A stretch of 64,000 nt of DNA from Marinitoga sp. 1197 (GCF_001021165.1 NZ_AZAY01000023.1:1-64000), one strand, 5' to 3'. Counted from the first letter of the stretch, positions 28,290 through 37,013 are shown. Notes: generated by a model from the sequence alone, not told the origin. Made by a program: numbers and translations.

Positions 28290-28617
28290 TTTCATCACCT
28301 CTACTTTTGTAGAGTTCATCTAAATCATTTTTTGTTAATTTAAATGGTTTTGCGCCGTAAATATAAGAAGCCTTAGCTAAAACAGAACTACCAACTGGAT
28401 TAGTAATTGTTAAAAAAACTACGATTAATAATGTTTTTATAAACCATTGTGGTTGGGCAATTCCAACGCCTAAAACTAAAGAAAATGTTCCTAATGTAGT
28501 AGCTTTAGTTGCTGCTTGAAGCCTGTTATAAACATCAGGCATTCTGTATAAACCTAAGCCACCTAAAACATAAAAAAGAGCACCTATTATCATAAATACA
28601 TATCCAATTATAGTCAT
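28276..28617 (-). CDS. mbxC: MrpG-like subunit
   Basis: A 113-residue membrane protein with three helices of the MrpG/MnhG/PhaG family. YVLGGLGLYRMPDVYNRLQAATKATTLG near residues 17-44 is the family hallmark. GGAGGGG precedes the ATG, and it overlaps mbxB by 4 nt. Confidence 0.92.
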   Translation of the reverse strand: MTIIGYVFMIIGALFYVLGGLGLYRMPDVYNRLQAATKATTLGTFSLVLGVGIAQPQWFIKTLLIVVFLTITNPVGSSVLAKASYIYGAKPFKLTKNDLDELYKSRGDENANN

Positions 28618-28862
28618 TTTTTCCCCTCCAAATAACGGGCAATAACAACAGTTTCAAGAAAAGATAATGCCCCATAAACTAAAGCAATATCAAGATATAA
28701 TTCACTCTTGAAAATATAGGATAAAAACACAATAGAACCTGTTATTATAACATTTAATGTATCAACAGCAACAACCCTGTCTGGTGTTGTGGGACCCTGA
28801 ATTAATCTTAAAATAGAGAAAAATGCACCAATAGCAATTAAAATTCCTATTAAACTATTCAT
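28614..28862 (-). CDS. mbxB: MrpF-like subunit
   Basis: An 82-residue protein with three helices of the MrpF/MnhF family, recognised from RLIQGPTTPDRVVAVDTLN near residues 19-37 and the C-terminal ALSFLETVVIARYLE. It overlaps the MrpE-like gene by 4 nt and the MrpG-like gene by 4 nt. Confidence 0.93.
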   Translation of the reverse strand: MNSLIGILIAIGAFFSILRLIQGPTTPDRVVAVDTLNVIITGSIVFLSYIFKSELYLDIALVYGALSFLETVVIARYLEGKK

Positions 28863-29344
28863 TTATAAATCCCTCCCAAAATTTTCTCAAATTTTCCTGA
28901 GACATATTTTTGATATTCTTCGGGAGATTCGCCTTTAACATCGATCCAATGAATATAAATATAATCCTTATCAGCATCAATCGAAAGAGTACCTGGAGTT
29001 AATGTAATAGAATTTGCCAACGTTAATTTTCCAACATTACCTTTCAATTTAGTTGGTATCTTCACGAATCCTGGATTTAATGGTAAAGACGGATTCAATA
29101 CTCTCGCAGCAACATCAAAATTCGCTTTTATCATTTCCATAATAAAAACAGGAACATAGATAAAAACAAATACGAATAATTTTGGTACAATGGAAAAATC
29201 AAAAGAGTAATCAACTGTGTTTGCAATAATTCCAGATAATACCAGAGAAACTAATAAACCCGTAAGAATTTCTGGAAGCGAAAATCCTGTTAAGGCTATC
29301 CAGATTATCCACAGGGTTAAAAAAGTTGAAATATACTTTTTCAA
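28859..29344 (-). CDS. mbxA: MrpE-like subunit, first gene of the Mbx operon
   Basis: A 161-residue MrpE/MnhE-family membrane protein. The C-terminal part NSITLTPGTLSIDADKDYIYIHWIDV (residues about 110-136) is the family signature. The start is TTG at 29342-29344, 6 nt after GGAGGGAG. Gene order from here (MrpE, F, G, DUF4040, E+B fusion, C, D, second antiporter, NuoH, B, C, D, NuoI-fusion) matches archaeal Mbx/MBS. The leader between this gene and the ArsR gene carries a TTGTGAA-type inverted repeat at 29370-29398. Confidence 0.92.
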   Translation of the reverse strand: MKKYISTFLTLWIIWIALTGFSLPEILTGLLVSLVLSGIIANTVDYSFDFSIVPKLFVFVFIYVPVFIMEMIKANFDVAARVLNPSLPLNPGFVKIPTKLKGNVGKLTLANSITLTPGTLSIDADKDYIYIHWIDVKGESPEEYQKYVSGKFEKILGGIYK

Positions 29345-29369
29345 AATACTCCCTCCTTTTTAAAATTTT

Positions 29370-29398
29370 TTGTGAAAAAAATCTTTATTTTTTCAAAA
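29370..29398. promoter_or_regulatory. Candidate operator of the Mbx operon (TTGTGAA-type inverted repeat)
   Basis: TTGTGAAAAAA (29370-29380) and TTTTTTCAAAA (29388-29398) form an inverted repeat with one mismatch and a 7-nt spacer, 26-54 nt before the mbxA start. The left arm plus following bases (TTGTGAAAAAAATCT) nearly matches two elements upstream of the [FeFe]-hydrogenase operon. It resembles Rex half-sites (TTGTGAA). The regulator is not proven. Confidence 0.5.
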
Positions 29399-29418
29399 TA
29401 CATAGTATACCAATAATC

Positions 29419-29730
29419 TTATGTTTTACTTATGATCTTATTAGCTTCTTTGAGTTCTTGTGAAATTATTCTTTTTCCGTCAGATAAAAGTTCCAAAACT
29501 AAATTATGTTTCAATTTACAATAAACTATATTTCCTTTTTTTTCTTTTAAAATAATACCATTTTCTTCTAAAAGTTTTAAGTGCTGAGATATACTAGACT
29601 GACTTGTATTTAATTTCTCTGTAATTTCTAAAACAGATAATTTTTTATTACTTAAAAGCTTGATTATTTTTAATCTAATCGGGTGCGATAAACATTTAAA
29701 AATGTTAGATATTAACTTACATTCATCCAA
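29419..29730 (-). CDS. ArsR-family winged-helix regulator
   Basis: A 103-residue ArsR/SmtB-type regulator: CLSHPIRLKIIKLLSNK near residues 13-29, a recognition helix TSQSSISQHLKLLEENG near 43-59 and the wing EKKGNIVYCKL. Cysteines at positions 4, 13 and about 71 could sense metal, arsenic, sulfur or redox state, but the classical ELCVCDL metal site is absent. It lies 75 nt upstream of the Mbx operon on the same strand and could control it, as SurR (an ArsR-type protein) controls Mbx/Mbh in Pyrococcus; this is an analogy. A palindrome overlaps its own promoter. Confidence 0.85.
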   Translation of the reverse strand: MDECKLISNIFKCLSHPIRLKIIKLLSNKKLSVLEITEKLNTSQSSISQHLKLLEENGIILKEKKGNIVYCKLKHNLVLELLSDGKRIISQELKEANKIISKT

Positions 29731-29767
29731 AATATCATCTCCTTGTTATCTAGATTGACGAAAAAAG

Positions 29768-29795
29768 AATATTAGAAAATTCTAATATTATTATA
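29768..29795 (-). promoter_or_regulatory. ArsR promoter with overlapping palindromic operator
   Basis: A perfect palindrome, AATATTAGAA-AA-TTCTAATATT (29768-29789), lies 38 nt before the ArsR-gene start. A minus-strand TATAAT sits at 29790-29795, so the expected transcription start falls inside the palindrome. This is a typical arrangement for autoregulation by an ArsR-type dimer. Confidence 0.6.
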
Positions 29796-29892
29796 ATACA
29801 AAAAAACTTATTATAAAAATAAAGATTATCGAATATAAATAACAATAATTCTATATAAAACATATTATCTAGCTATAATCATGAAAAAATGA

Positions 29893-29915
29893 AAAGAGCG
29901 TAAAAATCGCTCTTT
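29893..29915 (-). terminator. Terminator after the CBS-pyrophosphatase gene
   Basis: The stem aaagagcg/cgctcttt with a 7-nt loop is flanked by T/A-rich tracts on both sides. It is placed 56 nt past the stop at 29971 and can also act on the plus strand. Confidence 0.75.
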
Positions 29916-29970
29916 AATTGTTTTTTTACAATACTTTAAATACAGATAATTTTTATCTATATTGTTTTTG

Positions 29971-31596
29971 CTATAAATTCCTGAAAATTAAAGGCATAAC
30001 TTGCTTTTTTCTTGATACTATTCCATTTAAAAAAGCTATTTTATTATCGAACTTAATTTTAAATATTTTTTCCGCTAATTTATATTGTCCTGCTGAAAAA
30101 ATATAAGATCCTTCTTTAAGCACATCTGTTAATAAAAATAAAAATAAAACATAGTTTTTTTCTTTTGCGTATTTTTCCATTGATTTAAGAATTTTTTCTT
30201 TTTCTAAAAGAATTTGATGAGGATCTATAACTTCAATTTGAGATACTGCAATTTTACCTTTTGATATTCGTGTTTCTTTTAAATCCAGGGTTAAAATATC
30301 TTTTTCCGAAAAACCTTTTAAATTTGTTTTAGCTTTATACATATTGATTCCATATTCAATTGGATCTATATTTAACATCTTAGAAATTTCTTCAACTGTT
30401 TGTTTATCTTCATATGTCGTAGTAGGAGATTTTAATATCATAGTATCTGACAATATGGCAGATAACATTAAACCGGCAATTTCAGGTGGAGGGGAAATTT
30501 TATTTTTTTTATATAAATCCCATATTATTGTATTGGTACTACCTACAGGCCTAATATGGGCAGTAATTGGAAGACCTGTTTCCAATCCTCCTAGTCTATG
30601 ATGGTCAATTATTTCTAAAATTTCTGCTTCTTTTATTCCTTCTACAGTTTGAGATTTTTCTGAATGATCAACAAGAATTACCTTTTTATTTTTAGGTTTA
30701 ATTAAATCATGCCTTGTTATTATCCCTTTTACTGTATTATCATTATCTATAACTATCGCAACACCTTTTTTATCTTGCATCAATTCTTCTTCAAAATCTT
30801 GTAGCAATTCGTCTGGAAGTACTGTAAGTGGGTTTTTTTCCATTATTCTCTCAACATGAGTACTTAATCTTAATAATCTTCCTGTAATATATGTTGGATG
30901 AGGTGAAACAACAATTGGAATATTTTGTTTTTTTGCCAGTTCAACTATATCTGAATCTGGAAAAAAATTACCTGTTATTATCAAACAGCTTACTTTTTTT
31001 TCAAGGGCAATTTTTTGTACATCTTTTCTATTTCCTGTAATCAATACATCGTCTTTTTTTACATAACGTTGTACTTCTTCAGCTGTCATTGCACCAATTG
31101 TTGGACACCCTTTTAATTTTTTATTTTTATCTCCAACTATTAATTTTCCATTCATTGTTTTTATAACATCTTTTACTTTTGGAGGATTTTCTTCAAGGGT
31201 AAAATTTTGAATTTCATGTAAAAAATTTTTTGCTAATTCTCTTTCTGTTAAAAGCCCAATTAGTTTATTTTCTTTATCAACAATTGGAATACTTTTTATT
31301 TGATTATCAAGCATTTTATTTCCAACTTCGTAAATAGTAGATTCTTTATAGGCTGATATAACATCCTTTGTCATAACATCTTTTGCCTGTATATATACAT
31401 GTTTTAAGAGTTTTGGAGGCTCAACATTAAAAAAATTCAAGACATATTTGCTTTCCGGATTAAGATTTCCAAGTCTATAAGGTATATATATATATTTATT
31501 ATCGATCTTATTTTTTAAATAAGCATAAGAAATAGAAGCAACGATACTATCTGTATCAGGTTTTTTATGTCCTATAACATATATATTTTCTTTCAT
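29971..31596 (-). CDS. Family II (DHH) inorganic pyrophosphatase with CBS and DRTGG domains
   Basis: A 541-residue cytoplasmic manganese-dependent pyrophosphatase of the CBS-regulated kind. The N-terminal DHH part has GHKKPDTDSI at residues 9-18. An insert follows with a CBS domain (VMTKDVISAYKESTIYEVG... near 70-120), a DRTGG-like domain near 125-245 and a second CBS domain near 250-300. The DHH core then resumes with LVDHSEKSQTVEG and IIDHHRLGG near residue 330, and a DHHA2 domain ends the protein. CBS-PPases are inhibited by AMP/ADP and activated by ATP or diadenosine polyphosphates in studied cases. GGAGGG precedes the ATG. Confidence 0.92.
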   Translation of the reverse strand: MKENIYVIGHKKPDTDSIVASISYAYLKNKIDNKYIYIPYRLGNLNPESKYVLNFFNVEPPKLLKHVYIQAKDVMTKDVISAYKESTIYEVGNKMLDNQIKSIPIVDKENKLIGLLTERELAKNFLHEIQNFTLEENPPKVKDVIKTMNGKLIVGDKNKKLKGCPTIGAMTAEEVQRYVKKDDVLITGNRKDVQKIALEKKVSCLIITGNFFPDSDIVELAKKQNIPIVVSPHPTYITGRLLRLSTHVERIMEKNPLTVLPDELLQDFEEELMQDKKGVAIVIDNDNTVKGIITRHDLIKPKNKKVILVDHSEKSQTVEGIKEAEILEIIDHHRLGGLETGLPITAHIRPVGSTNTIIWDLYKKNKISPPPEIAGLMLSAILSDTMILKSPTTTYEDKQTVEEISKMLNIDPIEYGINMYKAKTNLKGFSEKDILTLDLKETRISKGKIAVSQIEVIDPHQILLEKEKILKSMEKYAKEKNYVLFLFLLTDVLKEGSYIFSAGQYKLAEKIFKIKFDNKIAFLNGIVSRKKQVMPLIFRNL

Positions 31597-31660
31597 TGTA
31601 TCCCTCCGAATTATTAAAAATAACGAAGATATTATAACATAAATAATTATATTTTCAAAT

Positions 31661-31692
31661 AATAAACCGGTATCTTAAGATACCGGTTTATT
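31661..31692. terminator. Terminator after the ferritin-like gene
   Basis: A perfect 32-nt palindrome (aataaaccggtatctt and its complement) overlaps the stop codon of the ferritin-like gene. It ends in T or A tracts on either side. Confidence 0.8.
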
Positions 31693-31996
31693 TTGACTTA
31701 AACTTTTCAATTTCCTCTTCTACTTCTTTAGCACCCTCGTTATAAAATTTTTCTTCTTCAGGATCTAGTTCTTTTAATAATCTTAAAAATTCTCCAGCAT
31801 GAACTCTTTCTTCATTAGCGATATCAGCCAATACTTCTTTTGCTAATTCATTATCTGTAGATTCAGCTAATTGCATATATAATTGTATTGCTTCATATTC
31901 TGCAGCAACCATATAGCGAATAGCTCTAACTAATTCTTCATCTGTTAATTTTCTACCACTTTTTAATCCTGAAAATGGATTTGCAAATTCCGGCAT
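31688..31996 (-). CDS. Encapsulin-cargo-type ferritin-like protein
   Basis: A 102-residue helical protein. EYEAIQLY (Glu33) in the first helix and NEERVHAGEF (Glu63, His66) in the second give a half-ferroxidase site that would complete on dimerisation. The whole chain, including LLKELDPEEEKFYNEGAKEVEEE, is very like the ferritin-like domain fused to the archaeal Pyrococcus encapsulin shell protein, as I remember it. No encapsulin gene lies in this window. It likely handles iron or peroxide. A strong GGGGGGG site precedes the start; it follows a lipoprotein gene by 11 nt. Confidence 0.8.
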   Translation of the reverse strand: MPEFANPFSGLKSGRKLTDEELVRAIRYMVAAEYEAIQLYMQLAESTDNELAKEVLADIANEERVHAGEFLRLLKELDPEEEKFYNEGAKEVEEEIEKFKSK

Positions 31997-32007
31997 ATTC
32001 CCCCCCC

Positions 32008-32418
32008 TTAATCATTTTCACCAAAAAGAATGGTGATACTTGCATTATTCGTTAAATTGATATGTTTTGTTGCATCTGGTGTGTTATTTAATAATGATTC
32101 TAAATTATTTTTATCAATATTATTATTGGCATCTGTATATACTTTCAAAATATAATTTCCTTCAAGAAGATTTTCTATTTTGAAGTAATCGTTTGTTGGT
32201 TCTTGATCATTAGCAATATCATAACCTTTAATTTTATTACTTGAATCTAAAGCAAGTATTACAAATTCTCCACTCCACGGATGTAATTGCCCATCTCCTT
32301 GATCATCCTTAAAATACCCTTCAATATAATAATATGTTTTTTCATTGTTTAAACCCATGCAACCATAAAGCAAAAATACTAAGAAAAAAATGCCTATAAA
32401 AAAAAATGCTTTTTTCAT
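32008..32418 (-). CDS. Lipoprotein of unknown function
   Basis: A 136-residue exported lipoprotein: Lys-rich start, a hydrophobic segment and a lipobox LLYGC (Cys near residue 20). The mature part is short and acidic, with a beta-sandwich-like look (GNYILKVYTDANNNIDKNN) that recalls carboxypeptidase-regulatory or cohesin-like domains, but no family can be named. It is upstream of the ferritin-like gene in a presumed two-gene operon. GGAGGG precedes the ATG. Confidence 0.6.
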   Translation of the reverse strand: MKKAFFFIGIFFLVFLLYGCMGLNNEKTYYYIEGYFKDDQGDGQLHPWSGEFVILALDSSNKIKGYDIANDQEPTNDYFKIENLLEGNYILKVYTDANNNIDKNNLESLLNNTPDATKHINLTNNASITILFGEND

Positions 32419-32527
32419 TCTATCCCTCCTTAAATTTAAAAAAATAAATGAAATATATATTAATATTATATCTCAGATTTCAAGCTAAGTCAACTTTTAA
32501 AACTTTTTTCTAAAAAGCAAAATAAAA

Positions 32528-32547
32528 AAGATGGCAAAAGCCATCTT
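32528..32547 (-). terminator. Terminator after the gene at 32562
   Basis: The stem aagatggc/gccatctt with a 4-nt loop is followed on the minus strand by a T-rich tract (ttttattttgc). It lies 14 nt past the stop codon. Confidence 0.8.
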
Positions 32548-32561
32548 AGAATATATTAATC

Positions 32562-32987
32562 TTAAAATATATCAATTATTAATAAATATAAATTTTTTAT
32601 TTGATGATGATTTTTAATATTTTCAAATATTTTATAATTATCAATATGTTCAAAATCATTGCCATCATGAAATACCAGTTTCCATTCTTCGGGATAAGCA
32701 TATTTTCCGTTTTCAAATCTTTTTAAATTATCTTTTAATTGATTTAAAATATAATCATCTTCAGGAACTTTTCCTTCAAATCTTTTTATCATATTTTCTG
32801 ACGCTTCTTTTAAACTTTTATACATAGAAATTAAATCATTTACTGTATCTTCAAATAATTTTTTTTCATTTAAATAGTTAACACATGAAGAAACATTATG
32901 ATTTCCATATCTTCTTGCATATTTTGAAGCTAAATTGTAAGCTTCTTCTTCATTATTTGCAATTAACATCAATCCATATGTATACAT
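32562..32987 (-). CDS. Unknown 141-residue protein
   Basis: A soluble, charged, mostly helical protein. The N-terminus MYTYGLMLIANNEEEAYNLASKYA suggests a small alpha/beta start, and there is a His-rich stretch NHHQ near the C-terminus. One Cys near residue 34. I do not recognise the family. It is monocistronic, with a GGAGG site and its own terminator, between the [FeFe]-hydrogenase operon and the lipoprotein gene. Confidence 0.55.
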   Translation of the reverse strand: MYTYGLMLIANNEEEAYNLASKYARRYGNHNVSSCVNYLNEKKLFEDTVNDLISMYKSLKEASENMIKRFEGKVPEDDYILNQLKDNLKRFENGKYAYPEEWKLVFHDGNDFEHIDNYKIFENIKNHHQIKNLYLLIIDIF

Positions 32988-33028
32988 TTTGCACCTCCTA
33001 AATACAATATAAAATTTAAATTTTTATA

Positions 33029-33058
33029 ATAAAAGCGGGGAAAATCCCCGCTTTTATT
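33029..33058 (-). terminator. Terminator of the [FeFe]-hydrogenase operon
   Basis: The stem ataaaagcgggg/ccccgcttttat with a 5-nt loop lies directly after the hydrogenase stop at 33062. The minus-strand reading continues in an A/T-rich tract. Confidence 0.85.
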
Positions 33059-33061
33059 ATA

Positions 33062-34795
33062 TCATAACCATTCTCTTTCAAAATATTCAGTATGTAATAA
33101 ATGATGTGCTTTTTCACTATTTGGTTTTCCTAAAAATTCGTCATAAATTTTCTTTATAGAAGGATTTTCATGTGATTTTCTTATAGGTTTATCCTTATCT
33201 ATTTTGTTAATAGCTTCAATTCTTCTTTTTATAACATTGAAATCTCCGTGATGATAAGGTTGTCCTCCACCTCCAACACAACCGCCAGGACATGCCATTA
33301 CTTCAATCAAATGAACCTTGACTTTTCCTTCTCTTATATCTTCCAACAATTTCCTTACATTTCCTAAACCATGTGCAACACCAACTCTAATTATTGTTCC
33401 TTTAATATCGATTTCTGCAATTCTTACACCTTCGTAGCCTCTCAATCCAACAAAGTCTACATCTTTTAATTCTTCACCTGTAATAAATTCATAAGCTGTT
33501 CTTAAAGCAGCTTCTGCAACACCACCAGTTCTACCAAAGATATCAGCTGCACCAGTTGATTCGCCTAAAGGATTATCATATTCGCCATCTGGTAAATTAT
33601 TAAAGTTTATACCTGATTCCCTAATCATATCTGCTAATTCTCTTGTAGTTATTACAAAATCAACATCCTGATATCCTGAATCTCTTAATTCATCTCTATT
33701 TGCTTCATATTTTTTAGCCAAACATGGCATTATTGATACTACAACAATATCTTCTGGATTGATTCCTGCTTTTTGGGCATAATATGTTTTTGCAACTGCT
33801 CCAAACATCTGTTGAGGAGATTTAGCGGTTGATGGCATTTCCAATAATTCAGGGAATTGATGTTCTAAAAATTTAACCCAACCAGGACAACAGCTTGTTA
33901 ACATTGGCATGTATCCGCCATTTTCTAATCTTTGAATAAATTCAGTAGCTTCTTCCATTATTGTTAAATCAGCAGAAAAATTAGTGTCAAATACTTTATC
34001 AAAACCTAAAACTCTTAAAGCAGAAACTAATTTCCCAGTAGATATTGTACCTGGTTCATGACCAAATTCCTCAGCAATAGCAACTCTAACTGCTGGGGCT
34101 GTTTGAACAACAACATGCTTCTTTGGATCTTCTAAAACATCCCATACCTGATCAATATATGATCTTTCAACTAAAGCACCTGTTGGACATACGGCTACAC
34201 ATTGACCACAGAATGTACAAGCAGTATTTTCGAGATTCCAGTCAAAGGTAGGTTTAACAACAGCATCAAAACCTCTGTTTACAGCGGATAGAACACCGAC
34301 AGTCTGGAATTCATTACACATAGTTTCACATCGTCTACACATTACACATTTATTTGGATCTCTGATTATTGCTGCTGAAATATCCTTTTTATGTAAAGAC
34401 ATTTTACCCATATATGGATTATTATGAATATTTAATTCAGCTGCTAAATCCTGTAATTCACATTCACCATTTTTTGGACATTTTAAACAGTCTTGTGGAT
34501 GATCAGATAATAATAGTTGAACTGCAGTTCTTCTTGCCTGTATAGCTCTTCTTGAATGAGTTTTTACAATCATACCTTCTGCAACTGGAGTAGCACATGC
34601 TGGAGCTAAATTTCTTCTTCCTTCTACTTCAACCATACATACTCTGCATGAAGCAGGTTTGTTTTCAATTCCTATATCATCTAATTTCATATAACATAAT
34701 GTTGGAACATATCCACCAACAGATTTAACAGCATCTAAAACTGTATAATTTTCAGGTACTTCAACTTCTTTACAATTTATAGTAATTTTCGGCAT
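33062..34795 (-). CDS. hndD: [FeFe] hydrogenase catalytic subunit (HndD/HydA type)
   Basis: A 577-residue cytoplasmic [FeFe] hydrogenase. The N-terminal 2Fe-2S ferredoxin domain (LCYMK, CRVCMVEVEG), the His-ligand region HPQDCLKCPKNGECELQ and two 4Fe-4S motifs (CVMCRRCETMC, CTFCGQCVAVCP) precede the H-cluster domain. The H-cluster motifs are TSCCPGW near residue 300, MPCLAKKYEA near 356 and EVMACPGGCVGGGGQP near 500. With the NuoE-, HndB- and NuoF-like subunits upstream it forms a group A3-type enzyme that in Thermotoga bifurcates electrons from ferredoxin and NADH to H2. Confidence 0.95.
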   Translation of the reverse strand: MPKITINCKEVEVPENYTVLDAVKSVGGYVPTLCYMKLDDIGIENKPASCRVCMVEVEGRRNLAPACATPVAEGMIVKTHSRRAIQARRTAVQLLLSDHPQDCLKCPKNGECELQDLAAELNIHNNPYMGKMSLHKKDISAAIIRDPNKCVMCRRCETMCNEFQTVGVLSAVNRGFDAVVKPTFDWNLENTACTFCGQCVAVCPTGALVERSYIDQVWDVLEDPKKHVVVQTAPAVRVAIAEEFGHEPGTISTGKLVSALRVLGFDKVFDTNFSADLTIMEEATEFIQRLENGGYMPMLTSCCPGWVKFLEHQFPELLEMPSTAKSPQQMFGAVAKTYYAQKAGINPEDIVVVSIMPCLAKKYEANRDELRDSGYQDVDFVITTRELADMIRESGINFNNLPDGEYDNPLGESTGAADIFGRTGGVAEAALRTAYEFITGEELKDVDFVGLRGYEGVRIAEIDIKGTIIRVGVAHGLGNVRKLLEDIREGKVKVHLIEVMACPGGCVGGGGQPYHHGDFNVIKRRIEAINKIDKDKPIRKSHENPSIKKIYDEFLGKPNSEKAHHLLHTEYFEREWL

Positions 34796-34810
34796 ATTTT
34801 TTCCTCCTTC

Positions 34811-36601
34811 CTATATCTTTTCTATAGCGCCAAATCTACATGTTGCATAACAAGCGCCACATTTGATACATTTTTCTTGATCTATTTCATGAGGATTTTT
34901 AATAGACCCATTAATAGCTTCAACAGGACAAACTCTTGCACAAGCGGTACAACCGACACATTTTTCTTTATCTATAACATATGTGATTAAGTTTTTACAT
35001 ACACCAGCTGGACAGGTTTTATCAAGAACATGAGCTTCATATTCATCTTTAAAGTAATGAAGTGTTGATAAAATTGGATTCGGCGATGTTTGTCCTAAAC
35101 CGCAAAGAGCAGAATCTTTAATTGTTTCTCCAAGAATCCTCATTCTTTCAAGATCTTCCATAGTAGCTCTTCCAGATGTAATTTTATCTAATATTTCTAA
35201 TAATCTAACATTTCCAATTCTACATGGAGTACATTTTCCGCATGATTCTTCTACTGAAAATTCCAGATAAAATTTTGCAACATCAGGCATACATGTATTT
35301 TCGTCCATAACAATCATTCCACCTGATCCCATCATTGAACCCAATGCTGTTAATGTATCAAAATCTATAGGTGTATCTAAGTATGCTGCAGGAATACATC
35401 CTCCTGATGGCCCACCAGTTTGAACAGCTTTAAACTTTTTATTTTCTCTAATTCCACCACCTATATCAAATATAACTTCTCTTAAAGTAGTTCCCATAGG
35501 AACTTCTACAAGTCCAACATTATTTATTTTACCAGCTAATGCAAATACTTTAGTTCCTGGAGATTTTTCTGTACCTAAACTTCTAAACCATTTTGCCCCT
35601 TTTAATAATATTGGAGCTATATTAGCAAATGTTTCAACGTTATTTATAATTGTGGGTTTTCCCCATAATCCTTTATTTGCAGGAAAAGGAGGTTTTGTTC
35701 TTGGTTCTCCTCTATATCCTTCAATAGAAGCTAATAAAGCTGTTTCTTCTCCACAAACAAAAGCTCCAGCCCCAAGTCTTATTTCTAAATTAAATGAAAA
35801 GTTTGTCCCAAATATATTTTCTCCCAATAAACCATATTCTTTTGCCTGCTTTATAGCATTTTCTAATCGTTTAACAGCTAAAGGATATTCAGCTCTTATA
35901 TAAACATATCCTTGATTGGCGCCTATAGCATAAGCTGCAATAGCCATACCTTCGATAACTGAATGCGGATCACCTTCAAGAACGGATCTATCCATAAATG
36001 CTCCAGGATCGCCTTCATCGGCATTACATACTACATATTTAATATCACCTTTAGCTTTTTGGGCGAATCCCCATTTCAAACCTGTAGGAAATCCACCACC
36101 GCCTCTACCTCTTAATCCTGATTCTCTAACTTCTTCAACAACTTTTTCAGGTGACATAGATAAAGCTTTAGCTAATGCCTGATATCCATCATTAGCTATA
36201 TACTCATCTATATCATCAGGATTGATTAATCCTGCATTTCTTAAAGCAACTCTTATTTGTTTTTTATAAAATGGCATTTTTTTTGATTCATCTATTCTTT
36301 CATGTTCTGTTGGTTCAACATATAATAATCTTTCAACCTTTCTACCTTTTATAATATGTTCATTTACCAATTCTTCAGCATCTTCTGGGGTAACTCTTAC
36401 ATAAAAAGTATTATCAGGTAAAAATTTCACTATTGGTCCCTGTTCACAGAATCCAAAACATCCAGTTCTAACTATTTGAACATCGTTTTCCAAACCTTTT
36501 TCTTTAACTAATTTTTCTAAATTATCTTTTATTAACTCACTTTTGGAAGAGGTACAACCTGTACCACCACATATCAAAACGTGATATTTATATGATGACA
36601 T
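34811..36601 (-). CDS. hndC: NuoF-like flavoprotein subunit (HndC/HydB type)
   Basis: A 596-residue subunit with an N-terminal thioredoxin-like 2Fe-2S domain (ICGGTGCTSS, CFGFCEQGP), a NuoF core binding FMN and NAD(H) (GRGGGGFPTGLKW near residue 165, GAGAYVCGEETAL-like GAGAFVCGEETAL near 280), a 4Fe-4S site (ESCGKCTPCRIG near 455) and a C-terminal pair of 4Fe-4S motifs (CVGCTACARVCP, CIKCGACYATC). Start placed at ATG 36601, 7 nt after GGAGGG; the ORF could extend 7 codons into the upstream gene. It is the likely bifurcation site in this enzyme family. Confidence 0.95.
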   Translation of the reverse strand: MSSYKYHVLICGGTGCTSSKSELIKDNLEKLVKEKGLENDVQIVRTGCFGFCEQGPIVKFLPDNTFYVRVTPEDAEELVNEHIIKGRKVERLLYVEPTEHERIDESKKMPFYKKQIRVALRNAGLINPDDIDEYIANDGYQALAKALSMSPEKVVEEVRESGLRGRGGGGFPTGLKWGFAQKAKGDIKYVVCNADEGDPGAFMDRSVLEGDPHSVIEGMAIAAYAIGANQGYVYIRAEYPLAVKRLENAIKQAKEYGLLGENIFGTNFSFNLEIRLGAGAFVCGEETALLASIEGYRGEPRTKPPFPANKGLWGKPTIINNVETFANIAPILLKGAKWFRSLGTEKSPGTKVFALAGKINNVGLVEVPMGTTLREVIFDIGGGIRENKKFKAVQTGGPSGGCIPAAYLDTPIDFDTLTALGSMMGSGGMIVMDENTCMPDVAKFYLEFSVEESCGKCTPCRIGNVRLLEILDKITSGRATMEDLERMRILGETIKDSALCGLGQTSPNPILSTLHYFKDEYEAHVLDKTCPAGVCKNLITYVIDKEKCVGCTACARVCPVEAINGSIKNPHEIDQEKCIKCGACYATCRFGAIEKI

Positions 36602-36614
36602 TTTTATTCCCTCC

Positions 36615-37013
36615 TTATTCATTAATTGATTTGTGAGTTTCCCCTATGATTGAGTCCTGCAATAATTCTCCATTTAAAATATGTTTTTCTATCAATTCTT
36701 TTGCTCTATCACCTGTAATTTTTCCATATAATATAGGTTCTTTTCCTGGTTCGTTAACTTCTACTGTAGGTTCAGCATGACAGTAACCCATACATCCTGT
36801 TTGTATAACTCTTATATTATCCAAATTTTTTTCTTCAATAATTTCAAGTAATTTCTCAAAGGTTGTTTTAGCTCCTGCTGCAATTCCACATGTTCCCATT
36901 GCAACTTTGAGAGTTATAATGTCATCTTTATCAGCTATTTTCCTTAAAGATAATTTACTTTTAGCTTCTTCTTTTTGTTTTAATAAATCTTCTAAGCTTT
37001 TTATTTTTGGCAT
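36615..37013 (-). CDS. hndB: 2Fe-2S subunit HndB-like
   Basis: A 132-residue thioredoxin-like 2Fe-2S protein. The ligands are MGTCGIAAGAKT near residue 41 and QTGCMGYCHAEP near 75. It starts with a Lys/Glu-rich helix (SLEDLLKQKEEAKSK), as HndB does. It links electron flow between the NuoE- and NuoF-like subunits. AGGAGGGG precedes the ATG; it lies 12 nt after the NuoE-like gene. Confidence 0.9.
   Translation of the reverse strand: MPKIKSLEDLLKQKEEAKSKLSLRKIADKDDIITLKVAMGTCGIAAGAKTTFEKLLEIIEEKNLDNIRVIQTGCMGYCHAEPTVEVNEPGKEPILYGKITGDRAKELIEKHILNGELLQDSIIGETHKSINE

Noticed and set aside
18676-29344. Interpreting the cluster as an H2-evolving Mbh hydrogenase or as plain complex I
   Set aside because: The large subunit lacks the paired NiFe cysteines, and the Mrp module with order A-B-C-D-F-G-H-H'-M-J-K-L-N fits Mbx/MBS instead of Mbh or Nuo.
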